The notes: generated from the sequence alone by a model not told the origin. DNA of 43,538 nucleotides from DASPPK01 sp964399235 (GCA_964399235.1 CAYNQC010000005.1:1-43538); one strand, 5' to 3'. Shown: positions 31,322-39,150, counted from the stretch's first letter. Numbers and translations are program-made.

Positions 31322-32577
31322 ACCTGAACCCGAAGCTTCTCGACCTCATGAAGAAGATGCAGAAGGATCACGGCGAGGGGTCCATCAAGATCGCTTCAGA
31401 CACGAATCCTTACTGCCACCGCATCCCGACCGGGATCTTCACCCTGGACTACGCGACCGGAGGGGGGATTCCCATTGGGCGGACCAGCATGGTCTTCGGG
31501 AAGAAGTCGGCGGGGAAGTCCGGCCTCTGCGCCAAGACGACGGCCAGCGCCCAGAGGCTGTGCCGCAAGTGCTACAAGAGGGTGATCCTCGAAGAGCGCG
31601 AGATCGAAGCGGACGTCAAGCGGTTCAACGTCCAGACGGGGAAGCTGGCGGTCCTCAAGGAAAAGGTCAAGAAGCTGGTCCCCGTGGACTGCGTGAACAA
31701 GTGTCGCGTCACGGTGGACGGGAAGAAGGTGTTCCCCGGCAGGATGAAGGTGGTGTGGGTGGACGCCGAGGGATCGTTCACCCCCGACTTCTACACGCAG
31801 TTCGGTGTGGACTGCGACGACGTGCTTCTCTGCACCCCGGACTACGGCGAGTCCGCTATCGACATCGCCGATTCCGTCATTCGGCTCGGGGAGGTGGATC
31901 TTCTGATCGTGGATTCCATCGCGCACCTCATCCCGATGAAGGAACGGGAGGCCAGCACGGAGGACAACCAGATGGGTCTTCAGGCGCGGCTCGTCAACAA
32001 GGCCATGCGCCTCTGGACGGCTTCCCTGAACGAGGTCTCCTCGCAGGGAGTGAACGACTGCGCCATCCTCCTCGTGAACCAGCTCCGGCAGAAGATTTCG
32101 TTCTTCCCCCAGGACGTCCGCCCTGGCGGCGTCGGGCAGGAGTACGCGACCAGCTTGGACATCCACCTCTGGCAGAAGGAATTCAAGAGCGACACCACGG
32201 GGAGGCCCCTCTGGATGGAGTCCAAGTTCGCCATCTCGAAGAATCGGGTCGGGGTTCCGCAGATGGAGGGCCTTTACCGGATGTGCCTTCTGGATCATCC
32301 TGGGAGGAAGCAGGGGGACACCTGGGACGACGAGGCCGTGGCGGACGCCGTCCTCAACACCGGGTTGGCGACCATCGCGGAGACGGGCGACGAGGTGACC
32401 GTCTTGGGGAGGAAGTTCTCCAGCGCCGACGAGTTCAGGGGGGAAATCGCCAAGCGCGACGAGTTCTATCTTTCGGCGCGGGACGCCGTTCTGGATTTCA
32501 TGATCAACCTTCCCAGCGACGGGAAGGTGGCCGAGAAGAAGAAGCGGGGAGAGAAGAAGGACGACAAGGAGGAGTAA
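31318..32577 (+). CDS. RecA/UvsX-like recombinase with cysteine-rich insertion
   Basis: A 419-aa RecA-fold protein; GTG at 31318. Walker A is GKKSAGKS (61-68), Walker B LLIVDSIAHL near residue 200, then LLVNQLRQKI as the L2-side strand. This core matches phage and bacterial RecA strand-exchange proteins. Between Walker A and the next strand (VVWVDAEG) lies an insertion of about 60 residues with LCRKCYKR (C82, C85) and DCVNKC (C125, C129), a likely zinc-stabilised arm absent from E. coli RecA. The C-terminus is Lys/Glu-rich. The neighbours are nuclease candidates, fitting a recombination operon. Confidence 0.85.
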   Translation: MNLNPKLLDLMKKMQKDHGEGSIKIASDTNPYCHRIPTGIFTLDYATGGGIPIGRTSMVFGKKSAGKSGLCAKTTASAQRLCRKCYKRVILEEREIEADVKRFNVQTGKLAVLKEKVKKLVPVDCVNKCRVTVDGKKVFPGRMKVVWVDAEGSFTPDFYTQFGVDCDDVLLCTPDYGESAIDIADSVIRLGEVDLLIVDSIAHLIPMKEREASTEDNQMGLQARLVNKAMRLWTASLNEVSSQGVNDCAILLVNQLRQKISFFPQDVRPGGVGQEYATSLDIHLWQKEFKSDTTGRPLWMESKFAISKNRVGVPQMEGLYRMCLLDHPGRKQGDTWDDEAVADAVLNTGLATIAETGDEVTVLGRKFSSADEFRGEIAKRDEFYLSARDAVLDFMINLPSDGKVAEKKKRGEKKDDKEE

Positions 32578-32580
32578 GCC

Positions 32581-32817
32581 ATGCCGGAAAAACGCGTCTC
32601 CACCGAGGAGATCGAGAAGTACAAGCGGTGGGCGATGATGAAATTCCGCGAGATGCTTCGTGGAATCAGGGTCACCGATCAGATCACGCGCTGGGCCTCC
32701 GGCGAGATGGGTGACGAGTACCGATTTCGCCTCGACATCGCCATGAACGACGAGGCGAGAAAGTTCATCGAGGACCCGGCGAACGCGGAGAAGCTGGGCC
32801 AGGAGCGGCTGGTGTGA
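32581..32817 (+). CDS. Unknown small helical protein
   Basis: A 78-aa protein behind AAGGAGG, three bases after the recombinase. Helical and charged (EEIEKYKRWAMMKFREMLRG). It overlaps the next gene by 4 bp. It may be an accessory of the recombinase by position only. Confidence 0.63.
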   Translation: MPEKRVSTEEIEKYKRWAMMKFREMLRGIRVTDQITRWASGEMGDEYRFRLDIAMNDEARKFIEDPANAEKLGQERLV

Positions 32818-33323
32818 GCGCAGCACCCAAGGTTCCGCCGAAGGGGGCCGAGAACGCTCGTGTCGTGGTCTGGTTCGACTATCCCTTGGACTGCATCTGC
32901 TTCGGGACGAGGGACGGCTTGGAACCAGGGGAAGTCATGCCTCCCGAGAAGATCATCAAGATCCCCCTTCTCCACGCGGAGGGCTTCGTCGAGACCGTGA
33001 TGAACGCCGCCATGGCAGAGGGGTTCCGGGCTGACCCGATGGACTTCGACAAGATCATGTACGGGGTCCAGAAGCTCCTTGATAGCAGGGCGGCGGACGC
33101 CTACACCCTGGCGGAGCGGTTGAGGTTGGAACGGGGCAAGGCGGCGGGGGGAGGGGTCATCAATTCCATGAGCAAGGAGATGATCGTCCACGCCGACGAG
33201 TTCGGGAAGCTGAAGGAACTTCTTCGGCAGGCCAGGGCTTGCGTCTTCAAGACACCCCTCTCCGCTCCGGCCTACGCCTTGCGGGGATGGATGGAAGAGA
33301 ACGGGCTCATGGAGGACGCATGA
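32814..33323 (+). CDS. Unknown protein
   Basis: A 169-aa protein; GTG at 32814 overlaps the upstream TGA and follows CCAGGAG. Start is beta-rich (ARVVVWFDYPLDCICFG); the remainder is helical. No motif recognised. Within the recombination operon. Confidence 0.64.
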   Translation: MSAAPKVPPKGAENARVVVWFDYPLDCICFGTRDGLEPGEVMPPEKIIKIPLLHAEGFVETVMNAAMAEGFRADPMDFDKIMYGVQKLLDSRAADAYTLAERLRLERGKAAGGGVINSMSKEMIVHADEFGKLKELLRQARACVFKTPLSAPAYALRGWMEENGLMEDA

Positions 33324-33748
33324 ACCCCAGCAAGTTCATGGAACGTGAGCCACGGAGGCCGGTGAAGGGGATGGGGGAGCTCCCCGAGAACATCAAGGTC
33401 AGCCGGGGGCAGGAGAATCGTGTGGCGGGGAGGCTCGGCGGGACCAGGGTTTTCAGGAGCGGGGCGGGCAGGATCGAGGCCGGGGTCTCCGGGAGCAGGT
33501 TGCTAAAGTTTGCGGGGGGCAAGGGGGACGTTTCTTCGGACATCCTTCTGGTCGAGTGCAAGACCATCGTCAAGGGCGCGTCGATTTCCGTAAAGCAATC
33601 CCACCTCATCAAAATCACCCGGGAGGCCCGGCTCGTGGGGAAGTCCCCGGCGGAGGTCATCTCTTTCCCTGTGATGCCGGAAGACACGGATCAGGACTGG
33701 ATCCTGGTTCCTCTCGGCGTCTGGGAAAAGGTTAGAGAGAAAAAGTGA
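33320..33748 (+). CDS. Candidate PD-(D/E)XK nuclease
   Basis: A 142-aa protein. Residues 74-81 read DILLVECK, giving D74, E79 and K81 in the order of a PD-(D/E)XK active site. They are preceded by a basic GGTRVFRSGAGRIEAG and followed by SISVKQSHLIKI. This layout fits small Holliday-junction resolvase-like or similar phage endonucleases. Placement just after the RecA-like gene supports a recombination role. Assignment rests on the motif, not on a full family match. Confidence 0.65.
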   Translation: MNPSKFMEREPRRPVKGMGELPENIKVSRGQENRVAGRLGGTRVFRSGAGRIEAGVSGSRLLKFAGGKGDVSSDILLVECKTIVKGASISVKQSHLIKITREARLVGKSPAEVISFPVMPEDTDQDWILVPLGVWEKVREKK

Positions 33749-34110
33749 GCGAGCAGGTGGTAGACCTGATTCTTCCGCGTGAGTGCGTTCTCACCGTCAA
33801 GGAGCGGGACATCGTCTACAACACCCTGCTTCCAGATGAAATCCCGTGCGCGGGGTGCTTCAAGGCCAGGGAGTGCCGGGCGGGGTTGGACGCGGGGATT
33901 TCCATTGCGAAGGCTATGGGCATCGCTCCCGAGAGCGTCGGTGTGAAGTGCGGAAGGTGCGGGGCGACCGCGCTCGGCTGGTTCGTCTCCGGATCGTTCA
34001 GGGTTTGGAAGTGTACGAACATCATCGAGAACGAGGTACGCGGGGCCTCCATCAAGTTCAAGGCCAGGTGCGATTGGGAAAAGTCGGAATTGGGTGCGCC
34101 CATCGAATAA
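33745..34110 (+). CDS. Unknown zinc-finger protein
   Basis: A 121-aa protein; GTG overlapping the upstream stop, weak ribosome site. CAGCFKARECRAG and KCGRCGAT plus a later KCTN form two cysteine clusters, probably one or two zinc sites. Function unknown. Confidence 0.63.
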   Translation: MSEQVVDLILPRECVLTVKERDIVYNTLLPDEIPCAGCFKARECRAGLDAGISIAKAMGIAPESVGVKCGRCGATALGWFVSGSFRVWKCTNIIENEVRGASIKFKARCDWEKSELGAPIE

Positions 34111-34127
34111 AAAGATGAAATAAGCCC

Positions 34128-34155
34128 TTGACAAAAAAGCCAAACGGAATATACT
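34128..34155 (+). promoter_or_regulatory. Sigma70-like promoter, copy 10
   Basis: TTGACA (34128-34133), 16 bp, TATACT (34150-34155), then GTAGTAGGAATTGGAGGAG, similar to the region after copy 1. It drives the Cas4-like nuclease. Confidence 0.9.
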
Positions 34156-34178
34156 GTAGTAGGAATTGGAGGAGTGGC

Positions 34179-35159
34179 GTGAGTCTCAAGGACGTGATGA
34201 ACAAGGTGAAGGCGACGGACGCCCCGCCTGTGGCGACCTTCGATGTCGGCGCGGCGGTGTGGGCGTACTACGCTTCGCTGAACGAAGCCGTCGATGAGGC
34301 AAGGGATGACGGCTATCACCCGTCCCAGATGTACGGGTTCTGCCCGAGGCAGGAAATCCTTCGGTACTTTTTCCCGAAGCCAGACGCGAACATCATCACG
34401 CCCGAGCTCCAGACGGCTTTCGATTGGGGGACGGCGTGGCACTGGCTTCTTCAGAATCGGGTCTTCGGCCCGATGGGGCACCTCTGGGGGGACTGGAGGT
34501 GCAACCGGTGCGGGAAGGTCATGAAGGATACCTTCATGCCCCCGCCCGACCTGTTCTGCACCCCGAGCACGGGCATGCGCCCCGACGCCGAGATGGAACA
34601 CCTCGTCAAGGTGGAGGACGAGATCGCGGCTGGCAAGCGCCCGAGGCGCGGCGGGTACTGGACGTACATGGAACCGAAGCTCCATTCGCGGGAGTGGAAC
34701 ATCTTCGGGCAGGGGGACGGGATCTTCTACCCGAAGCCCTGGAGCATGACGGAGAGCGATCCCGTCCTTCTCGAAATCAAGACGAGCAACGACAACGGGT
34801 TCCAGCGGCTGTATAAGCCTGACCCGAGGTACGTTTTTCAGATCAGCCTCTATCTTCGCCTTCTGGAGCTCAAGCGGTGCCTCCTGACCTACTGGTCGAA
34901 GGGCGACCCCCAGAAACCCAAGTCGTTCTGGGTGGACGAGGACAAGACGGCGTGGAGCGAGACGACTTCGAGGATCATCCTGCATCGCCGATCCTGGCCC
35001 GAGAAACGCCTCTGTTCGGGGATTTGCAAGGACGCGGGTTCGGATCAGGGCAGGTGGTGTGGTTGGTCGCGGGAGTGCTTCCAGAAGGACATCGAGGAAC
35101 AGGTGGAGAAGGCGCGGAGCGCAAACGCTTTGCGGGGAGGCCCGACCGATGCCGGATAG
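34179..35159 (+). CDS. Cas4/AddB-like PD-(D/E)XK exonuclease with probable Fe-S cluster
   Basis: A 326-aa protein with all landmarks of the RecB/Cas4 nuclease family: H88 (WGTAWHWL), D180 (FGQGDGIFY), E199 and K201 (LLEIKTS), and QISLY (221-225, the QxxxY motif). C55 (YGFCPRQEI) and the C-terminal group C279, C283, C294 and C300 match the split cysteines that hold a 4Fe-4S cluster in Cas4 and AddB. An added CNRCG (C108, C111, with C127) suggests a zinc loop. No CRISPR array or cas1/cas2 is present, so a phage recombination or end-processing role is likely. GTG at 34179 follows GGAGGAG. Confidence 0.85.
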   Translation: MSLKDVMNKVKATDAPPVATFDVGAAVWAYYASLNEAVDEARDDGYHPSQMYGFCPRQEILRYFFPKPDANIITPELQTAFDWGTAWHWLLQNRVFGPMGHLWGDWRCNRCGKVMKDTFMPPPDLFCTPSTGMRPDAEMEHLVKVEDEIAAGKRPRRGGYWTYMEPKLHSREWNIFGQGDGIFYPKPWSMTESDPVLLEIKTSNDNGFQRLYKPDPRYVFQISLYLRLLELKRCLLTYWSKGDPQKPKSFWVDEDKTAWSETTSRIILHRRSWPEKRLCSGICKDAGSDQGRWCGWSRECFQKDIEEQVEKARSANALRGGPTDAG

Positions 35160-35865
35160 CCCGTGGAAGAAGTTCGAGCGGCTGGTCGCCGAGCGGTTCT
35201 CGAAGTGGATGGCGCAGGGGGCGAAGGGGGTGGACGCCGAGCGGATCCTCTCCCGTCAAGCCCTCATGGGCCGGATGATCGAGCGGACCTATGGAGACCT
35301 CACCGTCCACCCGAAGTGCTCCTCCCGCTTCCTGCCGATGGCGAAGTGGTTCATGGAGAAGTTCCAGGTGGACGCGAAGAACAGAAAGGCGTTCCGTCTT
35401 CCCGGTCTTCTCACGGGGGCGGAGCATCCCTTCTGGGGCTGGTGGGAGAAGCTGACGGAGGAGACGCCGAGGTGGAGCCGGATCATGACGCGGGACGGGT
35501 CGAGCGGCAAGGTCAGCACCGAGGAAAAGGGCAAGGTTCGCCTCATGGTCATCATGAACGCCCCCTCGAAGGAGCATCTTCTGGTGCTCGGATACGGGGA
35601 CACGGAGTTTCTCGATAGCGCCATGGGCCTGATGGACAGGGAGATTCCCACGATCAGGATTCGCCGCGTGAAAACGGCGGATGCGGTCAAGATCGTTGTC
35701 CTGGAGGATTTTTTGAATTGGGCTGACCCGGTTTCGATGGGGTGCCCGAAGATCGAGGAGGGATCCAATGCCGCCGAAAAAGAAATCGCGCCTTCAAACC
35801 ATCCTGTCCAAACTGGCGGAGAAGGGAATTCCGCTGGAGGAGATGGCGAAAGAGGTCGGCCTTGA
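35149..35865 (+). CDS. Candidate PD-(D/E)XK endonuclease
   Basis: A 238-aa protein; ATG at 35149 overlapping the Cas4-like gene by 11 bp. KKFERLVAERFSKWM at the start, then YGDLTVHPK and FQVDAKNRKAF, give a Gly-Asp and Asp-x-Lys pair in the spacing of a PD-(D/E)XK core, and PFWGWWEKL follows. This recalls phage resolvase-like proteins, though the (D/E)xK position is Asp rather than Glu. The last 30 residues overlap the next gene by 98 bp and lack normal codon bias, so the natural end may be earlier or altered by an indel. Confidence 0.6.
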   Translation: MPDSPWKKFERLVAERFSKWMAQGAKGVDAERILSRQALMGRMIERTYGDLTVHPKCSSRFLPMAKWFMEKFQVDAKNRKAFRLPGLLTGAEHPFWGWWEKLTEETPRWSRIMTRDGSSGKVSTEEKGKVRLMVIMNAPSKEHLLVLGYGDTEFLDSAMGLMDREIPTIRIRRVKTADAVKIVVLEDFLNWADPVSMGCPKIEEGSNAAEKEIAPSNHPVQTGGEGNSAGGDGERGRP

Positions 35866-36088
35866 AAGCAGGGCCGTTCTTTTCTGGCTCGACGCCTTCG
35901 GGCTGAAGACGAAGGACCTTCCTCCTCAGATCGTCGCCAAGGCAAGGGAGAAGGGATTCGACAGCCTTGCCTCCTACTTCAGGGAGAACGGATCCAAGAC
36001 CTTTCAGACGATGTCCGAGGATCTTGGAGTGTCTCATTGCACGATCGAGGTGTACTACCGGATCTTTTCGGTAGGAGTCGGAGGATAG
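35768..36088 (+). CDS. Helix-turn-helix-like protein
   Basis: A 106-aa protein behind GAGGAGGG. Two segments read as DNA-binding helical hairpins: LEEMAKEVGLESRAVLFWL (about residues 22-40) and MSEDLGVSHCTIEVYYRIF (about 84-102). It may be a small transcription regulator. It starts inside the preceding nuclease candidate gene. Confidence 0.65.
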   Translation: MPPKKKSRLQTILSKLAEKGIPLEEMAKEVGLESRAVLFWLDAFGLKTKDLPPQIVAKAREKGFDSLASYFRENGSKTFQTMSEDLGVSHCTIEVYYRIFSVGVGG

Positions 36089-36090
36089 TC

Positions 36091-36867
36091 ATGCCCAACG
36101 AAATCGTTCCGGTGGTGAAGGCGACCATCGTCGATCCTGGCCGCCCGAAGTGGGTTCTGAACCGGGTCGATGCCTTGGCGAAGATCGTGAAGGAGTCCTA
36201 CGTGGAGATGACCGAGCTCCTGTTCGAGGTGAAGGAGCAGGGGCACTTCCGGCTCTTGAAGGACGATGACGGGGAGTCGTTCGATCACTTCGAGGACTAC
36301 GTCGAAAAGCATCTGGGCTGGAAAGATCGGAAGGCGCAGTACTTCGTCTCGATCTACGAGAAGGTCGTCCTGGCGGCGAACGTCACGAAGGCGGTGCTGG
36401 CTGAAATCGAGTGGTCGAAGGCGAGCCAACTCGCCATGCTTCCAGCGGAGGAGCGGACGCCGAGCAAGATGGGAGGGTGGATTGACAAAGCGAAGGGGAT
36501 GACCTTCACCGACCTGAAGTCCGAAGTCGCCAAGAAGCGGAACGAGGTCGCGGGGGAGAAGAAGTACGAGGAGGAGATCAGTTACCACGCGAGTTTCAAC
36601 CTCACGGCCAAGCAGGCGGCAAACTTCCAGCTCGCCATGGCGACGTCCAGCAAAATCAGCGGGAGCGACTGGAAGGGCAACAACATGGATCTCATTTGCA
36701 CGGAGTTCCTGACGAATCGGCTGGAGGAATCCAAGGTCAAGATGCATCGCATCCTTGCGTCCGTCGAGAGGATCTTCGGCGTGGATATCGTGGCCGCCAA
36801 GGTGAAGGGGTCCGAGGTCGAGATCCTCTACGGGCAGAAGTTTGCGAAGAAGTACGGCGTCGAGTAG
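36091..36867 (+). CDS. Unknown protein with ParB/KfrA-like helical segment
   Basis: A 258-aa protein behind GGAGG. Residues 50-95 (HFEDYVEKHLGWKDRKAQYF, then a helix) resemble the DNA-contact helices seen in DUF3102/KfrA-type plasmid and phage proteins. The central region is Lys/Glu-rich and helical; the end is beta-rich (VEILYGQKF). It may bind DNA. No catalytic residues recognised. Confidence 0.62.
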   Translation: MPNEIVPVVKATIVDPGRPKWVLNRVDALAKIVKESYVEMTELLFEVKEQGHFRLLKDDDGESFDHFEDYVEKHLGWKDRKAQYFVSIYEKVVLAANVTKAVLAEIEWSKASQLAMLPAEERTPSKMGGWIDKAKGMTFTDLKSEVAKKRNEVAGEKKYEEEISYHASFNLTAKQAANFQLAMATSSKISGSDWKGNNMDLICTEFLTNRLEESKVKMHRILASVERIFGVDIVAAKVKGSEVEILYGQKFAKKYGVE

Positions 36868-36877
36868 GGAGGCCGGG

Positions 36878-37309
36878 ATGGCGAACACCGTGTCGGGAAT
36901 CGAGCCTGCCTACATCGTCCAGGAGGACGGGGAGGGCAGGTGGAAGGTCTACAAGGTGGACCTGGACGCGATGTCCGTCCTCGCCAAGCACGTCGTGTCG
37001 AGCGGGCGGTGCGACTGCGAGGGGTGGAAGCACAACATGAAGTGCCGACACCTTCAGATGGTGTTCTCCCTTTACCCGACCACGGACAGGAAGACGGCCC
37101 GGAAGGCGGCAAGCGAGGTTATCCATTCCTGGGAGGATAAGTTCAGCCGGATCATCTTCGACGACTACGTGTTCGTGGACGCCGAGGAGGAAGAGGTTCG
37201 GACGATTCGCCTCAAGGCCAGGGGGGAACCGATCAGCCTGGAAGGAAAGATTTCCAAACGTCTCTTCGCGGTGCGGAGGGGCGTGTTCATCGAGGTCAGC
37301 ATCGAGTGA
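36878..37309 (+). CDS. SWIM zinc-finger protein, second copy
   Basis: A 143-aa protein starting at ATG 36878. Residues 45-58 (RCDCEGWKHNMKCRHLQM) carry a SWIM finger: C45, C47, C56 and H58. A helical, then beta-rich C-terminal region follows (IIFDDYVFVDAEEEEVRTIR). It differs from the SWIM protein at 1429 in spacing and domain order, so the two are not recent duplicates. It lies downstream of nuclease genes; a DNA-recombination partner role is plausible. Confidence 0.78.
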   Translation: MANTVSGIEPAYIVQEDGEGRWKVYKVDLDAMSVLAKHVVSSGRCDCEGWKHNMKCRHLQMVFSLYPTTDRKTARKAASEVIHSWEDKFSRIIFDDYVFVDAEEEEVRTIRLKARGEPISLEGKISKRLFAVRRGVFIEVSIE

Positions 37310-37320
37310 GGAGGTGCGCG

Positions 37321-37722
37321 ATGCCGAAAGGCAAGAAGAAGAAGGAAGTCCGGGATCCCAGCAAGCCCGCCATCCATCGGTGGTCGGCGAAGAAGTGGGC
37401 GAGCGAGCACGGCGAGAAGTGGACGCGGGCGCTGGAAGCCGCCGGTCCCGACTTCACGTTCAGGCTCATGCAGGCCCACTCCATGCTCGTGATGGAGCGG
37501 CAGCTTGAAAAGCGGATCAAGCGGCTGGAGGAATCCCTGGAAGATCTGAAGGTCAAGGCCACGGCGGATCCCGACTTTGGCAGGGGAATCGTCGAGATGG
37601 ATGCGTGCGAGAAGATCCTCGCGGGCATCGTCCAGGCCCTGCCGAACGTCACTGTCAAGGAGAAGCCGAAGGCGGAGGAGCCGAGGGGCGAGCCCGTCGA
37701 GGTTAGCGCGGCCCAGGGATAG
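37321..37722 (+). CDS. Unknown basic coiled-coil protein
   Basis: A 133-aa protein; ATG at 37321 behind GAGGAGGTG, which is better than an in-frame GTG at 37306. A Lys-rich start (PKGKKKKEVRD), then a coiled coil (ERQLEKRIKRLEESLEDLK). It is followed by an intergenic RNA-like element and terminator. Confidence 0.65.
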   Translation: MPKGKKKKEVRDPSKPAIHRWSAKKWASEHGEKWTRALEAAGPDFTFRLMQAHSMLVMERQLEKRIKRLEESLEDLKVKATADPDFGRGIVEMDACEKILAGIVQALPNVTVKEKPKAEEPRGEPVEVSAAQG

Positions 37723-37819
37723 CCCTGGCGATGCGCGGGGTGCAGGCTTCCGCAGTGCCCGTAGACGCTGTTTTCAAGACGGCTGCCGAGGACCGGGCCA
37801 GGGGGCCTGCCCCTTTTTT
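37723..37819 (+). ncRNA. Intergenic structured element with tRNA-like arm
   Basis: A 110-bp gap with stems. GGG-x-TGC (37737-37743) faces GCA-x-CCC. GCTGT/ACGGC (37767-37771 with 37779-37783) closes a 7-base loop TTTCAAG resembling an anticodon loop (TCA). The terminator hairpin follows. There is no T arm or acceptor stem, so it is not a tRNA. It may be the 3' end of the preceding mRNA or a small RNA. Confidence 0.35.
37800..37819 (+). terminator. Rho-independent terminator
   Basis: AGGGG (37800-37804) pairs with CCCCT (37810-37814) around GCCTG, followed by a run of six T. Confidence 0.8.
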
Positions 37820-37832
37820 GATGAGGTGAACC

Positions 37833-38225
37833 GTGGGCGAGGGAATTCCCAATCCGGAACAGGCCCTGCCGAAACCCCCGGCCCCGAAGCCGGAGGAGAA
37901 CATCGCGTTGTATTCGGCGGTGTGCTCGATCTTCCACCTTCTCGATGCAACCCAGGTCTGCATCTCCCTGGATTATCCAAAGCTGGTGCAGTGGTACAGG
38001 GACCGGATCGGGGTTCCCATCACGCTCGCGTCCTGGGAGGAGGTGGAGAGAACGATTCTGTTCCGGCTTGACGAGGTGAAGCCGATTCTCATGAAGAAGG
38101 GGAAGCCGATCCATGTGAGGATCATCGGTCCCGTCGCGGCATGGGAGGGGATGAGGCTCTACCGGATGTTCTACCCTCACGCGGACAAGGTTTACCTGGT
38201 GGAAAGCGCGGTCATCGAGATCTGA
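37833..38225 (+). CDS. Unknown protein
   Basis: A 130-aa protein; GTG at 37833 after GAGGTGAACC. A Pro-rich N-terminus (PEQALPKPPAPKP), then a compact alpha/beta domain. It starts only 14 bp after a terminator T run and no cassette promoter precedes it, so it may depend on read-through. Function unknown. Confidence 0.63.
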   Translation: MGEGIPNPEQALPKPPAPKPEENIALYSAVCSIFHLLDATQVCISLDYPKLVQWYRDRIGVPITLASWEEVERTILFRLDEVKPILMKKGKPIHVRIIGPVAAWEGMRLYRMFYPHADKVYLVESAVIEI

Positions 38226-38233
38226 GGTGAGTC

Positions 38234-38758
38234 GTGGAAGACGAATACAGGGGGGTCGAGGGTTTCGTCAAGGAACTTGGGACGACCGTCCGTGAGTGCA
38301 TCGACTGTGGGTGCCTCGTCGCCGGGGGCCTCGTTGCCGGGGGACCGACGCGGTGCAAGCGATGCGCCAAGGAGTGGGACGACAAGAACGCCGGGAAGGG
38401 GATCGGGACCTCCCCGGAGGCGATGGAATTGAGGCGGCAGGACGAGGACGATTGGAATCAGGAGCGTGACGCGGACGTCCGTGCTCTTGTCAAGCTGTCC
38501 GAGGAACTGAATACCCTGGGGCTGCGAGGGCTCGATCAGAGTTCGACGAGGGCGGCGGTCATCGCAATCAAGACCCTCAAGGAGCGGATCAACTACTTCG
38601 CCCAGGTCACCAGGAAGATCATGGCCGAGGTGGGCATTCCCACGGACGACGACGAGACGCCTGAATCGAGGTTGGGGCGGATCAAGAACGTCCTCGGGCT
38701 CATCGACTTCGCGGGGATCCTGAAGATTCTTGGCAAGAAGGAAGGAGTGGGAAAATGA
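38234..38758 (+). CDS. Unknown protein with N-terminal zinc knuckle
   Basis: A 174-aa protein; GTG start after TGAGGTGAG. RECIDCGCLV and RCKRCAKEW near residues 21-46 form a C4 zinc site. A long helical region follows, ending in a hydrophobic LIDFAGILKIL. It overlaps the next gene by 4 bp. Function unknown. Confidence 0.65.
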   Translation: MEDEYRGVEGFVKELGTTVRECIDCGCLVAGGLVAGGPTRCKRCAKEWDDKNAGKGIGTSPEAMELRRQDEDDWNQERDADVRALVKLSEELNTLGLRGLDQSSTRAAVIAIKTLKERINYFAQVTRKIMAEVGIPTDDDETPESRLGRIKNVLGLIDFAGILKILGKKEGVGK

Positions 38759-39123
38759 AGGCAGCAGCGCAGATGGCCCAGGTGAACATGGACAAGGATT
38801 CTCTGGCGGCGGATCTGGAGAAGATCTCCGAGGAGATCAAGATCGCGGAGAAGAAGAAGGAGTGGCTCAAGGCGAAGCTCGATCCCCTCATGACGAACGG
38901 GGAGCGGATCGGGAAGGTCGAGAAGGTCAAGCGGCAGGACCTCGTCGTGGACGGGGAACTGCTGGTCGACCTGGAGAAGCGGTTCGGCCCCGAGATCGTG
39001 CGGAAGGAGTGCAACGTCAAGCTTTTGCGCGAGAAGTTCCTGGAGGATCCCGCGCTCGAATCCACCATCCCCAAGGGTCCCGAAAAGTGGTTCCTCAAGG
39101 TCGGGGAGCAGTTCAACAAGTAG
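38755..39123 (+). CDS. Unknown helical protein
   Basis: A 122-aa protein behind AAGGAAGGAG. An N-terminal coiled coil (LEKISEEIKIAEKKKEWLK) precedes a mixed domain. No family recognised. Confidence 0.65.
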   Translation: MKAAAQMAQVNMDKDSLAADLEKISEEIKIAEKKKEWLKAKLDPLMTNGERIGKVEKVKRQDLVVDGELLVDLEKRFGPEIVRKECNVKLLREKFLEDPALESTIPKGPEKWFLKVGEQFNK

Positions 39124-39150
39124 GGGCGCAAACGGTTTGCGGAGGGATCG

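Noticed and set aside
34179..35159. CRISPR adaptation gene cas4
   Set aside because: The protein is Cas4-like, but there is no cas1, cas2 or array in the window; phage recombination context is a better fit.
37729..37800. tRNA-Sec or opal-suppressor tRNA with TCA anticodon
   Set aside because: The anticodon-like arm is convincing, but no T arm, D arm or acceptor pairing can be found.
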